In this document: piece by piece, positions 1 through 5,105 of the stretch
Layout of the letters: every line of letters starts with the position of its first letter
How positions within the stretch are numbered: position 1 is the stretch's first letter
Source of the DNA: JAZGDL01 sp036477795
GTDB taxonomy: Bacteria > Planctomycetota > Phycisphaerae > UBA1845
Direction: 5' to 3'
NCBI GenBank assembly: GCA_036477795.1
Contig: JAZGDL010000496.1
Location: 1 to 7,122, forward strand
DNA: 7,122 bases
The notes under the pieces: model-generated
What the model saw: only the letters and a program-made list of their open reading frames with translations
What the model was told of the DNA's origin: nothing
The model's database searches: none
Made by a program: the position numbers and the translations under genes

Positions 1-330
1 CCTGAAGATCCGGGGTACGCCACCGGTGCCTGTGGCGAAAGCTGCGACAGGGTGAACTACGTCAACTGCGACCCCTCCGATTGTGTCGGACCAGAGGACT
101 TCGCGTTCTGGGTGACCTGCTGGCTGAAGCATTGTAACGATCCAGGGTGCATCCTCGTGCCCGACGGCATTTGTGATGGGCTTGCTTCGATAGGAGATCT
201 GCCACCGCTGCCAAGCGACTCGGTGCTACGGAGTGTTGGCTTGGAGCCGCCGTCTGCTGATTGGAAGGGTTACCGTCGAGGAATCCTGAGAGAATGGCAA
301 CGTTTGAAGGTGGCGAGCCGGGCAGAATAA
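1..330 (+). CDS. C-terminal part of an unrecognised Cys-containing protein (5' end outside window)
   Basis: The plus frame is open from the first base (Pro-Glu-Asp-Pro-Gly-Tyr) to a TAA at 328-330, so this is the last 109 codons of a gene that begins upstream. A GTG at 52 could serve as a start, but the frame continues above it with the same Cys/Gly/Asp-rich character and no ribosome binding site is visible, so I treat the gene as 5'-truncated by the window. The visible part has about nine cysteines within residues 11-59 (for example CGESC, NCDPSDC, VTCWLKHC, PGCILVPDGIC), which suggests disulphides or metal binding in an extracytoplasmic protein. After that comes a Pro/Leu-rich linker and a short basic tail (KGYRRGILREWQRLK). 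I do not recognise the family. The Cys-rich style resembles secreted proteins of Planctomycetota, as does the next gene; any link between the two is inference. Confidence 0.6.
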   Translation, partial: PEDPGYATGACGESCDRVNYVNCDPSDCVGPEDFAFWVTCWLKHCNDPGCILVPDGICDGLASIGDLPPLPSDSVLRSVGLEPPSADWKGYRRGILREWQRLKVASRAE

Positions 331-524
331 GGCACATACGTTGGATCGCGGGCACCCGCGCAAGCGGCGTGAACGGTAGGACAGCGGACTTCCGGCAGCG
401 CGCCGCTGAGCACCAGGCCACGCCGCTACTGTCTTGCTGTCGAACGATGTGCCGCGTTTCGGACGGTTGGGGTCGCGTTCCTGGGAGAACCGGCCGGGGT
501 GGTCAAGACGTGAGGTTTGGGAAA

Positions 525-530
525 GAAGGA
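525..530 (+). promoter_or_regulatory. Ribosome binding site of the dockerin-protein gene
   Basis: GAAGGA lies 11 bases before the ATG at 542. It decides the start: the same frame is open from an earlier ATG at 434, but that start has no comparable purine box and would put 36 charged residues in front of the signal peptide. An ATG at 554 (Met-Lys-Leu-Leu-Phe) would also give a good signal peptide but is 23 bases from the box. Confidence 0.5.
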
Positions 531-541
531 ATACCAGTCCA

Positions 542-2218
542 ATGGATTATGCGATGAAGCTACTCTTTCGCTTGTTGTTTATTGCGATACCGGCGGGTAC
601 CTGGACGATGCCAATGGGGGCAGCGGGCGTCGAGCCATCGGGAAACCCGCCGCGGGTCACCGTCTCGCTGCTGCTGTTGCACACCCCGTCCGGTGTGCAG
701 ACTACCACGGACCTTGCATCTCTGGGCGCCGTCATCAGCCATCAATCCCAGCTGATACCGGGAAGCACGGTGTTTCTGGAACCGTGGTGCCAGACACCGG
801 GACCTAACGGTATCAGTACGGCCGTCCTCGATCTGACCTACAGCACTACGTTTTTCGACACGTCAGTTGCCCAGGTGGTCCTGGCGCCGCAGTGGGATCT
901 GCTCCCATACGAAGTCTTTGTGGATGACGGAGCAGGGCGGGTGGACGATTTCGGTGGCAACAATTTTACCGGCCTCGGGGTTGCTCCAGAATGGGCGAAG
1001 ATAGGTGCGGTTGAGTTTAACGTAACGAACGCCCCTGCTGGCCCCGTCGTGTTTTGCAGCGAATACGCTGGGGGTTTCCTGAAGTTCGCCATTCGCAGCG
1101 AAGGCGCGGTCGATCCGGATGATGTTGCGTATGGGTGTTTTATGGTCGGCTGCGGCGTGGACGCCCACTGTGACGATGGCGATGCCTGCACAGACGATAC
1201 CTGCGACCCAGACGTGGGTTGCCTCCACAATCCGACCAATTGCAACAACGGGCTGCACTGCGATGGCGTTGAGACGTGCGATTCCGATCTCGGCTGTCAG
1301 CCGGGCACGCCTCCGGACTGCAACGACGGGATCGATTGCACGGACGACTCTTGTGACGAAGTGAACGATCAGTGCGTCAACACCCCGGACGACGGCCTTT
1401 GCGACGACGGCGCGTTCTGCAACGGAGCCGAGACCTGCGACCCGGTTCAGGATTGCCAGGCCGGCACGCCGCCGGACTTGGACGACGGCGTCGGTTGCAC
1501 GGTGGACACCTGCGACGAAGCTAACGACCTCGTGGTGCACACCCCGGACGACGGACTCTGCGACGACGGCGCGTTCTGCAACGGAGACGAGACCTGCGAC
1601 CCGGTTCAGGATTGCCAGGCCGGCACGCCGCCGGAGTTGGACGACGGCGTCAGTTGCACGGTGGACACCTGCGACGAGGCTAACGACCTCGTGGTGCATA
1701 CCCCGGACGACGGTCTCTGCGACGACGGCGCGTTCTGCAACGGGGCCGAGACCTGCGACCCGGTTCAGGATTGCCAAGCCGGCACGCCGCCTGACTTGGA
1801 CGACGGGGTCAGTTGCACGGTGGACACCTGCGACGAGGCTAACGACCTCGTGGTGCACACCCCGGACGACGGCCTCTGCGACGACGGCGCGTTCTGCAAC
1901 GGAGACGAGACCTGCGATGTCGAGCTGGACTGCCAGCCGGGGAGCAACCCCTGCACCGACCCGTCGCTACCATTCTGCGACGAGGACATCGACGCGTGCG
2001 TAGAGTGTCTGGAAATCGGCGACATCGACGGTGACGGCGACGTCGATCTGCAAGACTTCGCAACGTTTCACGAATGTGAGACGGGGCCACTAGGCCCCGT
2101 GGATCCCCCAGCGTATCCCCCTGGGTGCCGATGTTTTGATGGTGACGACGATGGCGATGTTGACTTGGCTGATTTCGCCATGTTGCAGGAGAACTTCACC
2201 GGCGAACTCTCGCCATAG
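542..2218 (+). CDS. Secreted cohesin-like / Cys-rich repeat / dockerin protein
   Basis: A 558-residue protein, apparently exported. Residues 1-28 look like a signal peptide: Met-Lys, a hydrophobic core LLFRLLFIAIPAG, and a likely cut near MGAAG. Residues about 38-195 form a beta-rich domain (VSLLLLH, STAVLDLTYSTTFFD, IGAVEFNVTNAPAGPVVF) that reads like the cohesin-type carbohydrate-module fold frequent in planctomycete secreted proteins; this is by resemblance. Residues about 204-474 are Cys/Asp-rich repeats of 53 residues (CTxDxCDE, LCDDGAFCNG, ETCDPVQDC). Residues 493-552 hold two dockerin-type calcium loops, DIDGDGDVDLQDF and DGDDDGDVDLADF, separated by a Cys/Pro-rich linker. Dockerin I modules bind cohesins in known cellulosomes; in Planctomycetota such ends are widespread on surface or secreted proteins and their partner is generally unknown. 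The role here is probably cell-surface or extracellular assembly, not catalysis. An upstream in-frame ATG at 434 was rejected because of the signal peptide and the ribosome binding site. Confidence 0.85.
   Translation: MDYAMKLLFRLLFIAIPAGTWTMPMGAAGVEPSGNPPRVTVSLLLLHTPSGVQTTTDLASLGAVISHQSQLIPGSTVFLEPWCQTPGPNGISTAVLDLTYSTTFFDTSVAQVVLAPQWDLLPYEVFVDDGAGRVDDFGGNNFTGLGVAPEWAKIGAVEFNVTNAPAGPVVFCSEYAGGFLKFAIRSEGAVDPDDVAYGCFMVGCGVDAHCDDGDACTDDTCDPDVGCLHNPTNCNNGLHCDGVETCDSDLGCQPGTPPDCNDGIDCTDDSCDEVNDQCVNTPDDGLCDDGAFCNGAETCDPVQDCQAGTPPDLDDGVGCTVDTCDEANDLVVHTPDDGLCDDGAFCNGDETCDPVQDCQAGTPPELDDGVSCTVDTCDEANDLVVHTPDDGLCDDGAFCNGAETCDPVQDCQAGTPPDLDDGVSCTVDTCDEANDLVVHTPDDGLCDDGAFCNGDETCDVELDCQPGSNPCTDPSLPFCDEDIDACVECLEIGDIDGDGDVDLQDFATFHECETGPLGPVDPPAYPPGCRCFDGDDDGDVDLADFAMLQENFTGELSP
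1241..1960 (+). repeat. 159-bp in-frame tandem repeats (53 residues) in the dockerin-protein gene
   Basis: The string CGACGACGGCGCGTTCTGCAAC recurs, in the form TGCGACGACGGCGCG, beginning at 1400, 1559, 1718 and 1877, an exact 159-base period. Copies 1400-1558, 1559-1717 and 1718-1876 differ at only a few positions. A diverged first copy occupies 1241-1399, and the copy starting at 1877 departs from the pattern after about 1917. Because the period is a multiple of three, copy number can change without a frameshift. The codon after the CNG motif alternates Ala, Asp, Ala, Asp over the four later copies, which hints at a two-unit duplication step. The near identity points to recent amplification or gene conversion. 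Confidence 0.9.
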
Positions 2219-2334
2219 CCATCAGGTGTTCCGGCCGAGCCAGCGTCGACAAGCACGAGACGGCTGCTGGGACAGGCTCCGCTATGCTCCGCCTTGCCCA
2301 CTAGCCGAAGGAACGGATAAAGGATCGGAAACCA

Positions 2335-2373
2335 ACTCTCATAGCACCTGGTACATAGAATGGGCGCAAGTCA
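2335..2373 (+). mobile_element. Relic of an IS3-type element end (transposase 3' end plus terminal repeat)
   Basis: These 39 bases match, in reverse complement, the outer 39 bases of the IS end at 6896-6934, with 6 mismatches by hand count. The match includes the place where the transposase reading frame stops: here the codons read Pro-Thr-Leu-Ile-Ala-Pro-Gly-Thr-stop (TAG at 2356-2358), while the right copy reads Gln-Thr-Leu-Ile-Thr-Thr-Gly-Thr-stop. The element's outer edge is at 2373, so its body would have extended to the left. The bases 2219-2334 between the dockerin-protein stop and this relic carry no transposase motifs that I can see, so the rest is lost or too decayed. Confidence 0.7.
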
Positions 2374-2401
2374 TCGCTAGTGGACAACGGCGGTCAAGAA
2401 A

Positions 2402-2447
2402 AGCGGGTGATGAGATTCGAACTCACGACATTCACGTTGGCAACGTG
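2402..2447 (-). other. 3' half of a tRNA-Gly(GCC) gene, likely attachment-site scar
   Basis: Read on the minus strand, this segment gives the anticodon stem CACG/CGTG (positions 2444-2447 and 2433-2436), the loop TTGCCAA with anticodon GCC (2439-2441), a five-base variable loop, a T arm GTGAG-TTCGAAT-CTCAT (2426-2410), the 3' acceptor strand CACCCGC (2409-2403) and discriminator T (2402). All of these fit a bacterial glycine tRNA. The 5' half is missing: no GCGGGTG strand able to pair with the acceptor and no D arm lies in the next 60 bases on the 5' side, and the fifth anticodon-stem pair is already mismatched at 2448. It cannot make a tRNA. A tRNA 3' half starting at the anticodon stem is the typical identity block of tyrosine-recombinase attachment sites. 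By its polarity, the integrated element is on the side above 2447. Confidence 0.75.
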
Positions 2448-3255
2448 CGGGCGGTGGGTTCTAAGCCACGAGACACGGTAGAGTTACGGCGCGGTCCGAG
2501 TCACCTTGCACTTTTCCTTTCCGGAGCGCAACCAAGTCGTCCAGAGAAGGCAGGAGAGATTCGCGAGACGCGATCTCCGTAACGAGTATCACCTCCTCGG
2601 CAACACCAATGTTCGTATTCCACGACAACGAACGCGAGTGATCACACGCGTCACTTCTCCGCGAGCAGATCAAGAACGACCACTCTCGGGAAGATTTTGC
2701 GATGTCCGGTGGCGCGTCAGTCCATGCGAGTCATTTCCTGACAACAACGCCAACAGAAAACTCCTCGTCACATCCGAATTGCGTTTGCCCTATGCACAGC
2801 GGTCTGTATACCCTTGATATGTGCGGCGAATGCCGGTCTGAATCGAATGCCGCGCGAAAGCGCGCGTGGGTCTCTTACATGATGGATATGTCTTTGAAGG
2901 TCACTGACAGAACTGACAAAAGCCCTTGCGGCCGACGCGGGTTTTCCGGCGAACACGCTTCGGACGTACCGACAGAACCGACAGAAGGTCCTTCACGGTT
3001 CCTCCCGGCGCGAGCATGTTCGAAAATGTCCGTGGGGACAGCCGCGAACATCAACTGGGTTTGTTGCGCCGTCCAGGTCGGTTTTCGAGAGGCCACGAGG
3101 TACGCCCCGTTTGGCCCGTGGGCAACCGGCGCCGACACGGCGTACCGGCCTACGTCTCGGTCGTCCCGTTGGCCCCGCCGGCGTTGGTGCGCGTTTGGGG
3201 CCAACCCGTGGGCCGAGGGCGGCCCGGTGAGCGATGACGGTCAGGACGTCGCGCG
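2448..3255. other. Gene-poor stretch between the tRNA scar and the ParB-domain gene
   Basis: No gene here can be supported. Several open frames exist on both strands, the longest being plus 2702-3259, but none shows a recognisable domain, a good ribosome binding site or consistent codon bias. Frame 2926-3237 (plus) has high GC at third positions from about 3100 and could be the 3' remnant of a phage gene ending 18 bases before the ParB-domain start, but the evidence is thin. An imperfect hairpin lies at 2553-2578 (GGAGA...TCTCC with CGCG inner pairs), and a GC-rich one at 3126-3148 (CCGGCGCCG-ACA-CGGCG). No integrase is visible, although an integrase would be expected next to an intact attachment site. 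Confidence 0.5.
2903..2985 (+). repeat. Two pairs of ACYGACARA 9-mers, 65 bp apart
   Basis: The 9-mer occurs at 2903, 2912, 2968 and 2977, that is, as two back-to-back pairs (ACTGACAGAACTGACAAA and ACCGACAGAACCGACAGA) separated by one 65-base period. Each pair would encode Thr-Asp-Arg-Thr-Asp if translated, but the two pairs lie in different frames. Paired short direct repeats in a non-coding phage margin can be protein-binding sites, such as integrase arm sites or iterons; alternatively they may be a decayed coding motif. The function is unknown. Confidence 0.5.
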
Positions 3256-3699
3256 ATGAAGACTGAACTGCGGCCGTTGGCTGAGATCAAGCCGTATGAG
3301 AGCAATCCGCGGGTGAACGACACCGCGGTTGATGCCGTGGCGAAATCGATTCGGGAGTTTGGGTTTCGGCAGCCGATTGTCGTGGATGGTGACAGCGTGA
3401 TCGTTGTCGGGCATACGCGCTGGAAAGCGGCGCAGCGGCTGGGGATGGCCGAGGTGCCGGTGCACGTTGCGGGCGAGCTGTCACCAGAGCAATGCAAGGC
3501 CTATCGCATCGCGGACAACAAGCCAGAGCACTGCCGATCCCATGCCCCCAGGACCTCAACCGCCATGGTCGCCTTCCGAATCACACCCGCACCCCACATT
3601 CGGGACACACGGCCGATACGTTCCCCGTCAGATTGTACCCGCAGGATTGGCAGTGGTTGGGGGGTGGGCGGCAGTCGCGGTACCAGAGGAACCCGGTAG
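3256..3699 (+). CDS. ParB/Srx-type DNA-binding domain protein, 3'-truncated (likely broken phage gene)
   Basis: Residues 1-89 match the ParB N-terminal (ParB/Sulfiredoxin-like) domain in the form found in phages and often fused to a DNA methylase: LRPLAEIKPYESNPRVND, then REFGFRQPIVVD, the nucleotide-binding box VGHTRWKAAQ (residues 51-60) and AYRIADNK (82-89). In that family IADNK is usually followed by a helical segment leading into more domains. Here the homology stops at K89 (base 3522) and the frame continues through 58 residues of Pro/Arg/Thr-rich sequence to a TAG at 3697-3699. This tail overlaps the 3' end of the minus-strand zinc-ribbon gene and looks like read-through into unrelated DNA. 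The start ATG at 3256 has a weak AGGA nine bases upstream. ParB domains bind CTP and DNA; whether this remnant is active is unknown. The name rests on motif reading; truncation is inferred from the expected family length. Confidence 0.75.
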   Translation: MKTELRPLAEIKPYESNPRVNDTAVDAVAKSIREFGFRQPIVVDGDSVIVVGHTRWKAAQRLGMAEVPVHVAGELSPEQCKAYRIADNKPEHCRSHAPRTSTAMVAFRITPAPHIRDTRPIRSPSDCTRRIGSGWGVGGSRGTRGTR

Positions 3700-4024
3700 G
3701 AATCGCGAGGGCGAGCAAGGGAATCCAGAGCGGCACGATCACCGCAAAAGCCGCAGGGCCGCGTAAAGCCCAATACTCCGGTACCCAGTGCGCGGGCGCC
3801 AATCGTAAATCCGCGCGCTTAACCGACCACCCGCTGGGACCGGGCTGGTCGAAGCTCGCCACAGCGGCGCACGCTTGCCCCATCACAATCTCGATGTTCC
3901 GTCCCCTGTACCCAAGCGTGTAGGTGATTATCCGCCCCAGGGACCCCACAGAGGCCGCCACGATCAATGCACACCCCACCAACCCCACCCACTTGGCCCA
4001 GTTGCGGAATCGTGGACGCTTCAT
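3581..4024 (-). CDS. Two-TM membrane protein with C-terminal zinc ribbon (planctomycete type)
   Basis: A 147-residue protein. It has a basic N-terminus (KRPRFRNWAK), a first membrane segment at about residues 12-33 (VGLVGCALIVAASVGS), a 55-residue middle part probably outside the membrane, a second membrane segment at about 91-114 (AVIVPLWIPLLALAIPTGF), and a C-terminal zinc ribbon. The ribbon has C125-x2-C128, GYNLTGNVS, and C140-x2-C143, the CGYDLTGN...CPECG pattern seen on many small Planctomycetota proteins of unknown role. Both tail ends should be cytoplasmic. The ATG at 4024 has GAGGTG (4030-4035) five bases upstream. The gene is transcribed away from the gene at 4234 and its 3' end overlaps the read-through tail of the ParB-domain frame, which supports a junction having formed there. 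Function unknown; zinc binding is inferred from the four cysteines. Confidence 0.85.
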   Translation of the reverse strand: MKRPRFRNWAKWVGLVGCALIVAASVGSLGRIITYTLGYRGRNIEIVMGQACAAVASFDQPGPSGWSVKRADLRLAPAHWVPEYWALRGPAAFAVIVPLWIPLLALAIPTGFLWYRDCRPPPNHCQSCGYNLTGNVSAVCPECGVRV

Positions 4025-4029
4025 CGACG

Positions 4030-4073
4030 CACCTCGATAGGTGCATTATGGCGCATCGTTAGTGGGTTGTCGC
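4030..4073 (-). promoter_or_regulatory. Candidate promoter and operator-like dyad of the zinc-ribbon gene
   Basis: On the minus strand, GCGACA (4073-4068) and CATAAT (4050-4045) are 17 bases apart and resemble a sigma-70 -35/-10 pair (4 of 6 and 5 of 6). Directly downstream lies a perfect dyad, CACCT-CGAT-AGGTG (4030-4043), which contains the predicted start of transcription and part of the GAGGTG ribosome binding site. It could be a repressor site or simply coincidence. Promoter rules in Planctomycetota are poorly fixed, so this is tentative. Confidence 0.35.
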
Positions 4074-4105
4074 GTCGACGATCCACGGAGTAAACCGCCC
4101 CCGCT

Positions 4106-4133
4106 TTGACAAAGCCCCACCCTGTGCGACAAT
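4106..4133 (+). promoter_or_regulatory. Candidate sigma-70 promoter for the 4234 gene
   Basis: A perfect TTGACA (4106-4111) is followed after 16 bases by GACAAT (4128-4133). It reads toward the coiled-coil gene, with a predicted leader of about 90 bases. Together with the opposite promoter at 4045-4073 it forms a divergent control region of some 200 bases between the two cargo genes. A small inverted repeat, GTGCG...CGCAC (4151-4168), lies in the leader; no terminator-like T run follows it. Confidence 0.45.
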
Positions 4134-4217
4134 ACTCCCGGACCCCAACCGTGCGCCCCTGAACGCACAAGAACGGCCCTGCCCGGTCAATTAGTCTTGC
4201 GCGGTTTGCGTCCAGGC

Positions 4218-4225
4218 GGGAGGGG
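4218..4225 (+). promoter_or_regulatory. Ribosome binding site of the coiled-coil gene
   Basis: GGGAGGGG contains a full GGAGG (4219-4223). The gap to the TTG at 4234 is 10 bases, and to the ATG at 4240 it is 16 bases. Spacing therefore favours the TTG start, codon preference the ATG; the two differ by only two residues. Confidence 0.5.
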
Positions 4226-4233
4226 TCGGACGC

Positions 4234-5100
4234 TTGACGATGGGCGACTTGATCCAGACAATCTTGACGAGTGGTGCTGTCTCGGCAGCGATTGTGTGGC
4301 TCGCGCGAAACCTAATCTCCCATCGACTCAAGAACGCCATCGAACACGAATACGCAAGAAAACTGGAGACGCACAAGGCCGAACTCCAAGCGTCACAAGC
4401 TACGACGATGGAGGCGATGCGAACGTTTAGCACGTCGTTGCAAAGCATCCAAGCTGCAGCGACCGCCTCATTCTCTAGCGCACATCTTATTGCCTCTGAA
4501 AGAAGACTCGAAGCGATCGGTGCGTATTGGGAAGCGGTTCTGCGCATGCGTGATGCATGTCCATCCGCTCTATTCTTCCTTGACCTGTTCTCACCGGCAG
4601 ATCTTGTCGACGCCAAACATCACACCGCGGTTCGCGACGCGATCATGAGCATGTCGACCGAATCACTCGTCGAAGCGATGTTGAAGGCTGAACAAGGAGT
4701 TGAACGGTGGAGGCCGTTTGCAGGAGAAGTGGTTCATGCGCACTTCTTCGCGTATCGCGCATTCATCGGCCGCGTAGTGGTCTTGTTCACTGACTTCGGT
4801 GGTATCGAAGCGATCGGAACTTGGCAGAGTGACTCTGGGATTCGCCAGATACTCGCGTCAGTTGTCTCTAAAAGCGGTATGAAACACCTGCAAACGGCGC
4901 CGGTCGGTGGATTCTTGCGGATGCGGAGCGTACTTGAGCAGAACTTCCTCAAGCACGCTGGAGATGTTGTGTCCGGACACGTCGCAGGTGCGGAAGCGCT
5001 CGCCCAAGCACAAGAGATTCTCGCGAATATCCAAGAGGTGGAAGCACGAGACAAGATCCACCCGTCCCCCAATCTGCCGGTTGCCGATCTCACTTCATAA
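4234..5100 (+). CDS. Membrane-anchored helical protein of unknown function
   Basis: About 288 residues. One membrane segment is near the N-terminus (residues about 8-27, IQTILTSGAVSAAIVWLARN). It is followed by a long, charged, probably coiled-coil helix (about 31-62, LKNAIEHEYARKLETHKAEL) and then a mostly helical soluble domain to about residue 272 (SERRLEAIGAYWEAVLRMRD, ERWRPFAGE, FFAYRAFIGRVVVLF, TWQSDSGIRQIL). The ordering resembles uncharacterised bacterial proteins with a short TM anchor, a coiled coil and a conserved W/F-rich C-terminal part; I know no assigned activity and see no catalytic motif. The gene has its own promoter candidate and strong ribosome binding site. Its codon use is visibly less GC-rich than the terminase gene that follows five bases after its stop, which fits independent acquisition. 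It is not a usual phage packaging gene, so it reads as cargo (a moron gene, possibly defence or exclusion); that role is speculation. TTG 4234 was chosen on spacing; ATG 4240 is possible. Confidence 0.8.
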   Translation: MTMGDLIQTILTSGAVSAAIVWLARNLISHRLKNAIEHEYARKLETHKAELQASQATTMEAMRTFSTSLQSIQAAATASFSSAHLIASERRLEAIGAYWEAVLRMRDACPSALFFLDLFSPADLVDAKHHTAVRDAIMSMSTESLVEAMLKAEQGVERWRPFAGEVVHAHFFAYRAFIGRVVVLFTDFGGIEAIGTWQSDSGIRQILASVVSKSGMKHLQTAPVGGFLRMRSVLEQNFLKHAGDVVSGHVAGAEALAQAQEILANIQEVEARDKIHPSPNLPVADLTS

Positions 5101-5105
5101 ACCCC

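Noticed and set aside
347..360. Small hairpin CGCGG-GCAC-CCGCG after the first gene, considered as a terminator
   Set aside because: The stem is only five pairs and no T-rich run follows.
863..1858. Long minus-strand open frame of 331 codons opposite the repeat gene
   Set aside because: It is the antisense of the 159-bp repeats and GC-rich coding sequence, gives a repetitive Val/Arg-rich translation with no domain, and lies over a well-supported gene.
1241..1960. Tandem repeats considered as a CRISPR array
   Set aside because: The units are contiguous, in frame and near identical along their whole length, with no repeat-spacer alternation.
2448..2520. Search for the 5' half of the tRNA-Gly gene to make a complete tRNA
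   Set aside because: No strand pairing with the acceptor and no D arm was found at any sensible distance; the GGTAGAG at 2478-2484 is on the wrong strand and alone.
2136..2582. Plus-strand open frame containing AGDEIRTHDIHVGN
   Set aside because: This peptide is the well-known artefact of translating the antisense of a tRNA gene; here it comes from the tRNA-Gly fragment at 2402-2447.
2702..3259. Plus-strand open frame of 185 codons whose stop overlaps the ParB-domain start
   Set aside because: No recognisable domain, no ribosome binding site and uneven codon bias, with competing frames of similar quality on both strands.
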